DNA of 46,730 nt from Cupriavidus lacunae (lineage in GTDB: Bacteria > Pseudomonadota > Gammaproteobacteria > Burkholderiales > Burkholderiaceae), in contig NZ_QKWJ01000059.1 in NCBI RefSeq assembly GCF_003353055.1, positions 1-46,730 of the forward strand, written 5' to 3'. The notes under the pieces were generated by a model, which saw only the letters and a program-made list of their open reading frames with translations, was not told the origin of the DNA and searched no databases. Both the position numbers and the translations under genes were made by a program. Positions within the stretch are counted from its first letter, which is position 1. Each line of letters starts with the position of its first letter. This document shows, piece after piece, positions 14,390 through 23,885 of the stretch.

Positions 14390-16831
14390 TCAATGAGGAA
14401 TGATGAAACTGGAGTTTTGGTTGGCGTCATTACGCGCGGCATCGGTCCCCGGCGACGTCGGTCGCAGCACGAAGCACGCGATGGCGGGAACCAGCACAAG
14501 CGCGCCGATCATGTTCACGAGGAACATGAAAGCCAGCAGGATGCCCATGTCCGCCTGGAACTTGATCGGCGAGAATACCCAAGTCAGCACGCACAGCGAG
14601 AGCGTAATGCCGGTGAACACCACGACTCGGCCAGTGAAATTCAATGCATGGTAGTACGCCTGCGCGAGAGTTGCACCCTGCCGCAACCCGCTCATCGTCA
14701 CCGAAAGGTTGTATAGCGCGTAGTCCACCCCGATGCCCACCCCAAGCGCTACTACCGGCAGCGTCGCCACCTTGACGCCCATGCCGAGCCAGACCATCAG
14801 AGCTTCCACCAGCACCGAAGTCAGCATCAGTGGCAGCACCGTGCAGACCACGGCGCGCCACGAGCGGAAGGCGATGAAACACAGCAGAATCACGGCGCCA
14901 TACACCCACAGCAGCATCTTGTGGTTGGCGTCCTCCACCACGATATTGGTAGCAGCCTCGATGCCGGCATTGCCCGCGGCCAGCAGAATCTGCGTATCCT
15001 GGCTCGGGTGCCGGGTGCGGAAATCCTCCACGGCAGCGACCACCGCTGCGAGCGTCTCTGCTTTGTGGTCGCGCAGGTAGACATAGACCGACAGCAGGTC
15101 GCAGGTCGGATTAAATAGCTCGCGGGGTGCCCTTGCAGCGCCGGCATTGATGAGTTCCTGGTTGGCGATCAGGTCAGCCCATTTTGGATTGCCTTCGTTC
15201 ATCCCCACCATCGATTGGCGAGTCAACGACGCCAGGGATTGTGTTCCCTCCACGCCCGGCACCTCCCGCAGCCGCAACTCAAGCGTATCGACCATCTGCA
15301 ATCGCTGGTATTGCGCACATTGGCCGGGTGGGGTCTTGACCATCACCACGAACACATCACTGCTCGCGCGATAGTTTTGCACCACGAACGCGTTGTCACG
15401 GTTATACATCGACCCCGCGCGCAACTCCGGTGCACCTGCGTCCAGGTCCCCGATGCGCAGATGCCGGGCGGCGCCGAAAGCGAGAATGCCAAACACAGCC
15501 GCCAACAAGATGACAATCGTCGCTGCCCTGCCTCGCGTCAGCCCTGCCAGCATGGTCCAAACCGACCGCGTCCGCGCCATCGTGCTATCACGCTGCAACG
15601 CCCTCTGCGCGGCCCGTTCCGACACCCCCGTGTACGACAGCAGGATCGGCAGCAACGCGAGATTGGTAAACACCAGAATCGCTACGCCAAGGCTGGCGAT
15701 CACCGCGAGCTCGCGAATGACCGGCACGTCCACCAAGCCCAGAATCGCAAAGCCAACCGCATCCGCGAGCAAGGCAGTGACCCCGGCGACGAACAGGCGC
15801 CGAAAGGTGTAGCGCGCCGCGATCAGCTTGTGCGTGCCGCGCGCGATGTCTTGCAGTATGCCGTTCATCTTCTGTGCAGCGTGGCTAACGCCGACGGCGT
15901 ACACCAGGAACGGAATCAGGATCGAATAGGGATTGAACTCGTAGCCTAGTAGCGGAAGCAGTCCGAGTAGCCAGATAATGCCCGTCAGCGTGCAACCGAT
16001 CACCAGGGCACTGCTACGCCAGCAGCGCGTGAAAAAGAATAGCGTCAGAGAGGTGATGGCGATGGCTGCGCCGAAGAAGCCGAGCATCACGCGCAAGCCG
16101 CCAATCAGGTCACCCATCACCTTGGCAAAGCCTACGATGCGTATCTTCACGCCCTTTCCGTCATACTTTTCTCGCAACGTATCCAGCCGAGCGGAAAGTG
16201 CCCCGTAGTCGAGCTGCCGCCCTGTGTCATGATCAATGTCCAACAACGGCAGATACACGATGCTGGAGCGGAAGTCCGGCGCCACCAGTTGCCCGATCTC
16301 CCCGGACCGCTCAACGTTAGCGCGCAGCGCGGCGATGCTTTCTGGGGAGCCATCGTAGTTGTCCGGGACCACCGGGCCGCCGTCGAATCCGTCTTCGGTC
16401 ACCCCCGTCCAACGTGTGGCAGGCGTCCATAGCGACTTCATGTATGCCCGGTCCACGCCGGGCAGCAGATACAGATCGTCACTAAGCTGCCGCAGCACAT
16501 CCAGGTAGGCCGCGTCGTAGATGGTGTCACCGCGCGTCTCTACTGCGATGCGCACGGCGTTGGAGGTGCCCTGCAAATCCTTGGCGTGTCCGAGATAGTT
16601 AACGACAAACGGATGATGCGTCGGGATCGTCTTCAGGAAGCTTGCATTCAGCCGCAGGCCGGTCGCGCCCATACCCAGTGCGACGGTCAGAACCAGGCAG
16701 ACCGAGATCCACGCAATACGATGGTTGAAGAGGAGCCGTTCGAGAAGACCGCCAGAATTCCGGTCAAACTTCGAAATATCGTCGATTGGAGGAAATTCTG
16801 GGGTAAGCACACTATCTGACGCGTGGTTCAT
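14390..16831 (-). CDS. RND-superfamily (MMPL/SSD-type) permease
   Basis: The 813-residue membrane protein has an N-terminal helix (WISVCLVLTVALGMGATGL), a large periplasmic domain (about 60-235), a five- to six-helix bundle (FFGAAIAITSLTLFF, IIWLLGLLPLLGY, VAILVFTNLALLPILL), a second periplasmic domain (about 455-605) and a second bundle (LLWVYGAVILLCFIAF, 'VVALGVGIGVDYALY', MGILLAFMFLVNMIGALVLVPAIACFVL). The layout is that of RND proteins in the MMPL/HpnN group. It is encoded beside DUF1302, DUF1329 and YCF48-like genes, a recurrent set in clusters for hydrophobic substrates such as steroids. It probably drives movement of the aromatic substrate across the envelope; direction is not known. 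Confidence 0.88.
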   Translation of the reverse strand: MNHASDSVLTPEFPPIDDISKFDRNSGGLLERLLFNHRIAWISVCLVLTVALGMGATGLRLNASFLKTIPTHHPFVVNYLGHAKDLQGTSNAVRIAVETRGDTIYDAAYLDVLRQLSDDLYLLPGVDRAYMKSLWTPATRWTGVTEDGFDGGPVVPDNYDGSPESIAALRANVERSGEIGQLVAPDFRSSIVYLPLLDIDHDTGRQLDYGALSARLDTLREKYDGKGVKIRIVGFAKVMGDLIGGLRVMLGFFGAAIAITSLTLFFFTRCWRSSALVIGCTLTGIIWLLGLLPLLGYEFNPYSILIPFLVYAVGVSHAAQKMNGILQDIARGTHKLIAARYTFRRLFVAGVTALLADAVGFAILGLVDVPVIRELAVIASLGVAILVFTNLALLPILLSYTGVSERAAQRALQRDSTMARTRSVWTMLAGLTRGRAATIVILLAAVFGILAFGAARHLRIGDLDAGAPELRAGSMYNRDNAFVVQNYRASSDVFVVMVKTPPGQCAQYQRLQMVDTLELRLREVPGVEGTQSLASLTRQSMVGMNEGNPKWADLIANQELINAGAARAPRELFNPTCDLLSVYVYLRDHKAETLAAVVAAVEDFRTRHPSQDTQILLAAGNAGIEAATNIVVEDANHKMLLWVYGAVILLCFIAFRSWRAVVCTVLPLMLTSVLVEALMVWLGMGVKVATLPVVALGVGIGVDYALYNLSVTMSGLRQGATLAQAYYHALNFTGRVVVFTGITLSLCVLTWVFSPIKFQADMGILLAFMFLVNMIGALVLVPAIACFVLRPTSPGTDAARNDANQNSSFIIPH

Positions 16832-16859
16832 GTCAATCCTTCGGTACTGAGAGGGGAGC

Positions 16860-17921
16860 TTATGAGGCCGAGCGAAGGTTCACGTGACTGGCGCCACGTT
16901 GGCCTACTACGACCAGTACGCCACTTGACTCCTCCACCACTGCAATAATCGGGATAGGGTTGTCTGCTACCGTGGCCTGGAACTGGCGTCCACCGTCCGT
17001 GCTGCGCCAAGCGCCGCCCGCCTCGTCGAACAGCAGAATCGCGCCATTGCGCCGCACTGCGCCACCGAACAGCGAGCGCTGCGTGGGGATCTGGCTCTTG
17101 CCCCAGTCATCACCGCCATTTGCCGAAACGAATGCGTTCCCGCGTAGGCCTGCGGCAACCAGCTCTCCGCTCTTTCCTCTCTGAAGAGTAAAGAGCGTGC
17201 CCTTATACGGAATACTCAGACGCGCGAAGCTTTCGCCGCGATTGCGGGAGCGAAAGACACCACCCGCTTCACCAGCGATGAGCACCTCCGGACCGCTACT
17301 CGTGATCGCGTAGAGATGCGAACGCTCCAACCCGGGCAAGGCTGCACCGGCGGGCTCCCAGTTCTCACCGCCATCGTCTGTCGAAAAGAAGAGTCCGTAG
17401 GCGCCAACCGCAAAGCCACGCTGCGCGTCCACAAAATGCACGGCCAGAAAAGGCTTATCTGCGCCATCCGCTATGAAGCGCTCGGCATTCCTGCGGGCGG
17501 CAGCATCGGCACCGCCGGCGCGCGCATATAGCTTGCGCGCGGCCGTCACGCCATCAAGCTGACGGGTCCAGGTCTGCCCCGCATCCACCGTGCGCAGGAT
17601 CACGCCGCCATGGCCAACCGCCCAGCCCTTGCTGGCATCTATGAAGGCAAGGTCCGTCAGTGTCACGTCCACCGGCACGGCGGCACCGCGCCACCGGTGC
17701 CCGCCGTCGTCAGACAACAAGATATGTCCCCGCTCGCCGCACGCTACCAGGCGCGGCCCCGCCTGGGCGATTGCGGTGAGCAGGGAACGCGCGGCAAGCT
17801 CGGCGGGGTCGTTACTAACGGCTGCCGGCGATGTGGCAGACGCAGCCATCGGCATGGAGGCCGTCAACGCCAGCGCCTTGAGAAAGTGACGGCGTTTTTC
17901 TGAAAAGGAGGACATGGACAT
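16860..17921 (-). CDS. YCF48/BNR-repeat beta-propeller protein, exported
   Basis: The 353-residue protein starts MSMSSFSEKRRHFLKALAL. The KRRHFLK plus hydrophobic segment is a twin-arginine (Tat) signal with cleavage near MAASA. Repeats carry the Asp-box-like DGGxxW/F pattern: DDGGHRW, DAGQTW, DDGGENW, NGGDDW, STDGGRQF. This matches photosystem-II-stability-factor (YCF48/HCF136)-like propellers common next to RND/DUF1302/DUF1329 genes. It is probably a periplasmic scaffold for the envelope transport system. The start is chosen at the first Met before the signal; the ribosome site is weak. Confidence 0.82.
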   Translation of the reverse strand: MSMSSFSEKRRHFLKALALTASMPMAASATSPAAVSNDPAELAARSLLTAIAQAGPRLVACGERGHILLSDDGGHRWRGAAVPVDVTLTDLAFIDASKGWAVGHGGVILRTVDAGQTWTRQLDGVTAARKLYARAGGADAAARRNAERFIADGADKPFLAVHFVDAQRGFAVGAYGLFFSTDDGGENWEPAGAALPGLERSHLYAITSSGPEVLIAGEAGGVFRSRNRGESFARLSIPYKGTLFTLQRGKSGELVAAGLRGNAFVSANGGDDWGKSQIPTQRSLFGGAVRRNGAILLFDEAGGAWRSTDGGRQFQATVADNPIPIIAVVEESSGVLVVVGQRGASHVNLRSAS

Positions 17922-17976
17922 GGGGAATCCGTAAAGGGCTACCTGCCTCCGCAAAGGCAGGCAGCATTGGCGATGG

Positions 17977-19347
17977 CTAGCGCGCCTGGTTGCTCACAAG
18001 GGCATCGGGCGTAAAGTAGCTGTCGGCGCGGTAGGGCACCGCCTTGTACTGTTCGTCGAAATCGCCCATCGAGCAGCGATAGAGCCACGCGCCGGTCTGC
18101 AGGTTGAAGAACGCATCGGTGCACATCGTCACCACGGCAGGCAACTCGGGAGCAACGAAGGGCAACATCAGGTCCGTTCGCCAGATCTTGCCCTGGGCAT
18201 CCCAGCCGTCCATCACGGAGGTCGCCCAGGTATCCTCGTCGTGGTACGAGATCCGGCGCGGCACAGCGTGCCGTTTTCCGGCTTTCAGCGTCGCCTCCAC
18301 CACCCATACGCGGTGCAGTTCCCAGCGAAGATTCTCCGGCTTCAGATGGTTCTTCGCCATCGCTTCGGCATCGCTGATTGTCAGCAAGCGGTTGGTGTTG
18401 TACGGGATGTACATCTCCTTCTTTCCGAGCAGCTTCAGGTCGTAGCGCTCTGAAGAACCGACACCCCCGAAAGCTTCATCAAAAAAGCTGGTGCCCGATG
18501 CTACGAAGTCCGGCGTATCGAAGCCAATATTGGGCGCGCGACGCACGCGCCGCTGCCCGGCAAGGTATTGCCAGATCATCCTGCCGTCGGAGAAGTCGTT
18601 CTGGTCGCGCAGCAACAAAGCCTCACCCGCGCGGAACGCCGGAGCGTCCGTGGACTGAATCGACTGCCAGAACATGCCATCGTGCTTTGAACCGTCCCCG
18701 GCTGGCTCGCGATAGTAGGGAAATTGATCGTTCACCGTAGCCTGCGTCGCCAGCACCGACTGGCCACTTGGGGTATTCGCCCACACCTTGTAGCGCATGT
18801 CGATCGATTGCCCGCGCCAGCGCGTGAGGTGATTCCAGCGGACCTCCTCTCCACTCTTTGGGATCGGAAACGGCACACCGCCATAGGCGCCTTCGACAGC
18901 CAGTCCGTCCTTAGACAGCTTGGCTTGGGTAGCGTTGCGCAAGGTATTGTTGTAGAGCCATTGCGGGGCGGCCGCCGTGCGGCGGGTCGGATAGACATTG
19001 ATGCGGAAAGTTTCGGGATAGCGCTGGAACAGCGCCATCACCCCTTCGCTCAGATGTTCCGAGTATTTGGATGCATTGGCAGCAGTGATCGTGAACAGCG
19101 GCTTGTCAGCCGCGAACGGATCGACACGACGGCCTTCGCTCTTCTGAGCGCCAGACCCGGCGGTATAGCCGCCCGTCCAGGCGGGAATGGTTCCTTCCTT
19201 GTTGCCGGCGCGTTCCGCGCCCAGCGGCGTCAGTGTCGTCTTGAGAGTGGCGGCCTCCTGCGGCGACACCGCGCCGATGGACAACGCGGGCACCGTCGCC
19301 AGGAGGCCGAGCGCCACCGCCAGGATGCGATGAATGGGGTTTTTCAT
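17977..19347 (-). CDS. DUF1329 domain-containing periplasmic/outer-membrane protein
   Basis: The 456-residue protein has a Sec signal (MKNPIHRILAVALGLLATV, cleavage near IGA). DUF1329 blocks follow: 'LTPLGAERAGNKEGTIPAWTGG', 'GVPFPIPKSGEEVRWNHL', 'AGQRRVRRAPNIGFDTPDF' and 'RISYHDEDTWATSVMDGWDAQGKIW'. DUF1329 proteins have a LolB/outer-membrane-lipoprotein-sorting-like fold and are nearly always paired with DUF1302 barrels, as here (12-base gap). The inferred role is a periplasmic carrier handing hydrophobic substrate between barrel and RND permease. Confidence 0.9.
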   Translation of the reverse strand: MKNPIHRILAVALGLLATVPALSIGAVSPQEAATLKTTLTPLGAERAGNKEGTIPAWTGGYTAGSGAQKSEGRRVDPFAADKPLFTITAANASKYSEHLSEGVMALFQRYPETFRINVYPTRRTAAAPQWLYNNTLRNATQAKLSKDGLAVEGAYGGVPFPIPKSGEEVRWNHLTRWRGQSIDMRYKVWANTPSGQSVLATQATVNDQFPYYREPAGDGSKHDGMFWQSIQSTDAPAFRAGEALLLRDQNDFSDGRMIWQYLAGQRRVRRAPNIGFDTPDFVASGTSFFDEAFGGVGSSERYDLKLLGKKEMYIPYNTNRLLTISDAEAMAKNHLKPENLRWELHRVWVVEATLKAGKRHAVPRRISYHDEDTWATSVMDGWDAQGKIWRTDLMLPFVAPELPAVVTMCTDAFFNLQTGAWLYRCSMGDFDEQYKAVPYRADSYFTPDALVSNQAR

Positions 19348-19359
19348 GGTGAAGGGTTC

Positions 19360-21024
19360 CTAGATGGTGCGTGAGAGGGTGAAGGAGACAAAATCACGAT
19401 CCTTCAGCGTCTGTCCGAATGTGAGTGTTCCAGCCGGCGTGGTCAGCGGGGCCGCGCCTCCGTAGTAATGTGTGTAGTTCAGTCCAATCTTCCACACCTT
19501 CAGATACTCCCCATTGACACCGATGCTGAGGTCCCCGCCGTGGTAGGCACCGCCGCCAAAGCCGGCCACGGCCGACGAACGTCCGAAAGGGCTGTAACCG
19601 ATGCCAATCGGGACACTGATATCGAGCCCTTCCATTACCTGAAAATACGACGGTTCCAGCACGACACGTAGCGCGGCCGCGTCACGCGTGGTATTGGCAT
19701 CCAACGCCGCGGCGTTGCGGTCAATGCTTAACCGCCTATTCCACGCCACCTCCCCGATCAGGTTCGCGGAGGCCCACAGCGGTGAGCGGGGCAGCACCGT
19801 GATCACTGACAACTGCGCATGTGCGGTGGAACCCACCGGATACAGCGGATTGCCGCTGTTATCCGCAGCCGTGTTACCAGCCACAACCTGCGGGTCACCC
19901 ACCAGTGGTGCATTGCGGCGTATGGATATTTCGCCGCCGACATTGGCCTCGCCAACGGTAGTCGAGAAGCTCGCGCCGAAGGTACGGATGTTCTCCGGAA
20001 ACACCAGGTTGTACTGCCCGATCTGGTCCACCGGCGAGGTTGATCCCACGCCCGCGCCGGGGCGTAAGTAGACCTGGAAGTTCTTGTCGTGGTAGCGCGC
20101 GAAATAAAGTCCGAAGTCGGTATCGATCGCGTCTACCCGGTAGCGCAGTTGCAAACCGCCTTGGCCGCTGTTCCTCGCCTCCTGATCGCGCCCCCGGTAG
20201 AAGGAGGCGATCGGTCCGGCCGCTCCTTCCGCCGCGATGATGCGCTCGCCGCCGGCATCAGCCATGTCCGCGTTGCTGAAATAACTGCCGGCCGCGGGCA
20301 CGCGCGTGCGCCTCCACTCGAGCTGATAATAGCCACCGAGTGAAAATCCGTGGGGCAATTGCATCTGCCCCGACACCTGATTGACAGGACGCAGCAACTC
20401 CTTGAACTGCGTGTTGGGCACTGAAAGCGCCTTGATGGCATCGATCGGCGCCTGCGCGGCGGCAATGCCGTTGTTGCCAAAGAACAGGCTTTCGCCGTAT
20501 AGAAAAGCGTGCCGGCCCAAGCGCAGGCTGGACCGGGTTTCGCCCAAGTCAAACTTGCCGAACACGAAGGCATCGAGCAGTTCCGCCTTTTGTCCATGCA
20601 GCGTCTGCGTTGCATCCGTGAAGTGGTTGAACGGCACGCTGATCGAGTTCGCCGTGGAGGGCGAATCATTGTCGTTATGCCGGTTGTAGATCGAGTCATA
20701 CCACGCGGCACCACTGACTCGCGCGCCGAAGTTGCGGTAGGTCAGATCGAATTCGCTCAACCAGTCGAGCCTGTTAGAAATCAGGCCGCGGGAGAAATTG
20801 CGGTCACCGTCGTCATAGTTCGCGTTGCTGGTCAGCGTTGATGATGATTCTTTCACGCGGACCGCCGCACTGTACTTGAATGTGTTATCCCAGCGTAGCT
20901 TGGCTTCGGGAGCTAAATCCATCTCGAATGCGCCCACACGCGATGCTCCCGTTGCACCGATCAAGAGCAAAGCTGCTGCGCAGGCCCTTGTCGGGCGATA
21001 TCTCTTTCTCTTTCTTTCCATCAT
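19360..21024 (-). CDS. DUF1302 family outer-membrane beta-barrel protein
   Basis: The 554-residue protein begins with a basic N-region and signal peptide (ACAAALLLIGATGASRVGAF). It continues with many alternating amphipathic strands, 'LRLGRHAFLYGESLFFGNNGIAAAQAPIDAIKA' (a family hallmark) and a final strand ending FVSFTLSRTI. GGAGGAGAC precedes ATG-ATG (21024/21021). DUF1302 barrels are considered outer-membrane channels for large hydrophobic molecules. It is the first of four envelope genes inserted between the upper and lower catabolic genes. Confidence 0.9.
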   Translation of the reverse strand: MMERKRKRYRPTRACAAALLLIGATGASRVGAFEMDLAPEAKLRWDNTFKYSAAVRVKESSSTLTSNANYDDGDRNFSRGLISNRLDWLSEFDLTYRNFGARVSGAAWYDSIYNRHNDNDSPSTANSISVPFNHFTDATQTLHGQKAELLDAFVFGKFDLGETRSSLRLGRHAFLYGESLFFGNNGIAAAQAPIDAIKALSVPNTQFKELLRPVNQVSGQMQLPHGFSLGGYYQLEWRRTRVPAAGSYFSNADMADAGGERIIAAEGAAGPIASFYRGRDQEARNSGQGGLQLRYRVDAIDTDFGLYFARYHDKNFQVYLRPGAGVGSTSPVDQIGQYNLVFPENIRTFGASFSTTVGEANVGGEISIRRNAPLVGDPQVVAGNTAADNSGNPLYPVGSTAHAQLSVITVLPRSPLWASANLIGEVAWNRRLSIDRNAAALDANTTRDAAALRVVLEPSYFQVMEGLDISVPIGIGYSPFGRSSAVAGFGGGAYHGGDLSIGVNGEYLKVWKIGLNYTHYYGGAAPLTTPAGTLTFGQTLKDRDFVSFTLSRTI

Positions 21025-21096
21025 GTCTCCTCCTCGCTTCTTAGGGGAATACAGCCACGCCGGTCATTTGCCGGCGCGTTTGCCCTGCGGCTTCCG

Positions 21097-22302
21097 TTAG
21101 GCCGGTAGTGGGTCACGCGAATAGAACAGTGGCGGGAGCGGCTGCCCGAGCAGATAGCCACCAAGGATGCCGGCAGTGTCGTCAGCGTTTTGAGTGATAT
21201 GGTTGGCCGCCGCGAGTGTGTCACGCAGGATGCGCTGCATCGGGTTGTCGAGGAAAATCCCCCGCGCCGACAGCGCCTTGAACAGCAACAGCACCGCTTC
21301 CTCGCACTCCCGGCCGACGCGTGCGATGTCGAGCATGCTTGGAACGCGCTCGTCAAGCGGAACAAGCTCACGCCGCTCCACGTAGCGAGTGGTTTCTTGC
21401 ATCATATTCAGGATTCTTGCCCGCGATGAACGCACGCGCGCCACGGCGTTCCCCAACCGGTCCTTGACGTACGGGCTCAAACTGGCCTTGCCGCCGCCCG
21501 TGGTATCGCGGCGCGTCTGCATTTGCTCGATGAACACATCGACGGCGCCCTGCGCCATGCCGTTGATCACGGAGGACACCGCAGCGTAGAAGATCTGCGA
21601 GAACGGATAGAGGTACATCTCTCCGCGCTCGCTCATGCTGTAGTCCGCGAGGCTGTGCGCACGGTGGAAGGGTACAAAAGCCTCACGCACCACCAGGCTC
21701 TTGCTACCGGTGCCGGCCAGACCGAATGTGTGCCAGTCATCAATGATGCTGTAGTCTTTGCGCGGCACCAGCAACGAGAGGCGATCGACGGGCTGCTTGT
21801 TCTCGTCGAGCAGCATCTGCCCCAGGAAAGCCCACTGGCCATGGTCCGTGCCACTAGACGTATGCCATGTGCCGCTGATGACATAACCACCATCTACCTT
21901 ACGGTACGTGCCGAACGGAGGATAAGACGATGCGACGATTACTGAGTCGTCCTTGCCCCAAACCTCGTCGCCCGCGCGCGGATCGAGATGGCCGAATTCC
22001 CAGTTGTGAATGCCCAGGATCATCATGTTCCAGGCACTGCTGCAGCAGCCCCGGCCCAGCTCCATCAGCACTTTGAAAAAGACCGCGGGATTCATCTCGT
22101 AGCCGCCCCATCGGCGGGGCTGCAGGATACGAAAGAAGCCAGCCTCCTTAAACTGCTCAATGATGTCAGCAGGCACCATGCGCTCGCGTTCGACCTCTGC
22201 CGCTCGGCGGCGCAACATCGGAATCAGCGCCCTAGCGCGTGCCACAAGCTCTTCCTCCGTGGGTACCACGTTGACTACGACTTCTTTCAATGCTGTTTTC
22301 AT
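21097..22302 (-). CDS. Flavin-dependent aromatic monooxygenase, oxygenase component (HsaA/HpaB-C2-like, acyl-CoA-dehydrogenase fold)
   Basis: The 401-residue protein has the acyl-CoA dehydrogenase fold: N-terminal helices with 'PADIIEQFKEAGFFRILQPRRWGGYE', middle 'VSGTWHTSSGTDHGQWAFLG'-like barrel, and C-terminal four-helix bundle with 'ARGIFLDNPMQRILRDTLAAANHITQN'. The 'PRRWGG' and 'ISGTWHTSSG' motifs are those of two-component group D hydroxylases such as HsaA rather than true acyl-CoA dehydrogenases, and a flavin reductase gene lies 42 bases upstream. The probable reaction is ortho-hydroxylation of a phenol to a catechol, feeding the extradiol dioxygenase. AAGGAGG sets the start. Confidence 0.85.
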   Translation of the reverse strand: MKTALKEVVVNVVPTEEELVARARALIPMLRRRAAEVERERMVPADIIEQFKEAGFFRILQPRRWGGYEMNPAVFFKVLMELGRGCCSSAWNMMILGIHNWEFGHLDPRAGDEVWGKDDSVIVASSYPPFGTYRKVDGGYVISGTWHTSSGTDHGQWAFLGQMLLDENKQPVDRLSLLVPRKDYSIIDDWHTFGLAGTGSKSLVVREAFVPFHRAHSLADYSMSERGEMYLYPFSQIFYAAVSSVINGMAQGAVDVFIEQMQTRRDTTGGGKASLSPYVKDRLGNAVARVRSSRARILNMMQETTRYVERRELVPLDERVPSMLDIARVGRECEEAVLLLFKALSARGIFLDNPMQRILRDTLAAANHITQNADDTAGILGGYLLGQPLPPLFYSRDPLPA

Positions 22303-22344
22303 GTTCTCCTCCTTGAATAGGATTGCGGTCATCCTGGCATCAGT

Positions 22345-22920
22345 TCAGACGATGCGCGCGAAGCTCCCGCCGAAGTACAGTAGCGGCTTGCCGTCTTCGG
22401 CAGGGACCACCACTTCCACAACTTCACACAGGAAGACCGTGTGCGTTGCTGCCGGAATCACGTCCTTAACCCGGCAGCCGAAGGACACCAGCGAACCATC
22501 CAGCATCGGTATGCCGAGCTTTCCGTCACGCCAGTCCCCATTGGCGAAACGATCCTCGCCCGCGACATCGATCACCATGCCAGCGAAACGCTTGGCAATG
22601 TTCTCCTGCGCTTCCGATAGAACATTCACGCTGAGCAATCCCGACTGCGCGATGATCTCGTGTGCTCGCACTGAACGGTTCACGCACACCAGCAGTTGAG
22701 CAGGCTCTGCACTGACCGAGCAGACCGCGGTGGCGGTAAGTCCGGCACGGCGCCCGACGCTGCACGATGCGATTACCGAGCATGCGCCGGCCAGATGGCG
22801 CATGCCAGCGCGAAACTTCGGCGGATCGATATAGCTAGTCAGACAGCCCGGCTCATCGGCTTCGACTAGCTGCCGCAACTGCCTCGGCGCGAGCGACTGA
22901 AGCGGAGATGGCGATCCCAT
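22345..22920 (-). CDS. Flavin reductase family protein (reductase component)
   Basis: The 191-residue protein has the FMN-binding split-barrel pattern 'MRHLAGACSVIASCSVGRRAGLTATAVCSVSAEPAQLLVCVNR' and 'HEIIAQSGLLSVNVLSEAQENIAKRFAG', as in HsaB/HpaC. It supplies reduced flavin to the adjacent monooxygenase. A 25-30-residue N-terminal extension precedes the core. ATG 22920 shares its A with the hydrolase stop (TGATG), and GGGAGG lies before it, so translation is coupled to the hydrolase gene. Confidence 0.88.
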   Translation of the reverse strand: MGSPSPLQSLAPRQLRQLVEADEPGCLTSYIDPPKFRAGMRHLAGACSVIASCSVGRRAGLTATAVCSVSAEPAQLLVCVNRSVRAHEIIAQSGLLSVNVLSEAQENIAKRFAGMVIDVAGEDRFANGDWRDGKLGIPMLDGSLVSFGCRVKDVIPAATHTVFLCEVVEVVVPAEDGKPLLYFGGSFARIV

Positions 22921-23804
22921 CAAATCCTCCCGGTGGAGAGGAACGAGCGCATCACCGAGTTGAACTCGTCGGGTTGTTCATACTGCGGCCAGTGCGCCGC
23001 GTCCCCCTTCAATACGTAGAGCGAACCGCGCTGCAGGTGGGGCAGGGCCGCCTCGGCCGCCGCCACGTCATGGATGGGGTTGTACCGGGTCCACAGCAGC
23101 AGCGTTTCACACTGCAGCTTCTCCAGGTCAATCATGTCCATGCGCTGACTGTCATCGTTGGCCTTGCGCATCAGCCTGCCGAACACGAGCGGCGCGCTCT
23201 TTTGAAAGTCCTCGCGCGAATAGAAGGCCAGACGGCTATCGATCAGTTCGTCGTCCAGAAGATTCCAGTTGCCTTCATAGATGAGCCACTGCATGCGAGC
23301 TCGCACACTTTCGCGCGTAGGCGCCTTGCCAAAATTGCGCGCACTCAGTTCCGCCAGATGCTGCAGGTCCCGTTTTCCCTGTTCGGAGACGATGGGAATG
23401 CCACCGGACGTATTGAGCACCATCCGCAGAACGCGCTGAGGGTACTTGCAACCGAAGAAGCCCGACACCACGCCGCCGAGCGACTCGCCCGAAATATGCG
23501 CGCGCTCGATGCCGAGCGCGTCCATCAGTTCGCGCAACTGTTCGACGTAGTCGTCAATGCTGTAGCCGATGTCCGTTTTCTTTTCGGACAAACCGTGGCC
23601 CACGTAGTCGAAAGCGATGACGTGGTAGCGGTCCGCCAGCGCTGTAACGTTCTTCGCATAGGCCTCCAGGTGCCCACCGATGCCGTGCATCAGAATCAGG
23701 GCCTCCGCATTGCCTTTGCCTGCTTCCGCGATGCGAGTGCGTCCAAAGCGGGGGGTTTCGATATAGCGAATCTCTGCGCCTAGCAGGTCAATCCAGATAC
23801 TCAT
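22920..23804 (-). CDS. Meta-cleavage-product hydrolase (alpha/beta hydrolase, HsaD/BphD/MhpC-like)
   Basis: The 294-residue enzyme would hydrolyse the C-C bond of the ring-opened product. Oxyanion motif 'LILMHGIGGH' (37-45), nucleophile Ser108 in 'ISGESLGGV' and His271 in 'GDAAHWPQYEQPD' are clear. The usual acid position, 'WGRxD' in BphD/HsaD, reads WTRYNPIHD, placing Asn242 where Asp is expected; Asp246 nearby might substitute. GGAGG sets the start at 23804. The gene follows the extradiol dioxygenase by 105 bases. Confidence 0.87.
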   Translation of the reverse strand: MSIWIDLLGAEIRYIETPRFGRTRIAEAGKGNAEALILMHGIGGHLEAYAKNVTALADRYHVIAFDYVGHGLSEKKTDIGYSIDDYVEQLRELMDALGIERAHISGESLGGVVSGFFGCKYPQRVLRMVLNTSGGIPIVSEQGKRDLQHLAELSARNFGKAPTRESVRARMQWLIYEGNWNLLDDELIDSRLAFYSREDFQKSAPLVFGRLMRKANDDSQRMDMIDLEKLQCETLLLWTRYNPIHDVAAAEAALPHLQRGSLYVLKGDAAHWPQYEQPDEFNSVMRSFLSTGRI

Positions 23805-23885
23805 TTCATCCTCCAAGGTGAAATTTTTAAAACAGCACTCCCCACCGCCACTGAGGCAGCAAGTTGCACATAAGGGGTTGGAATG

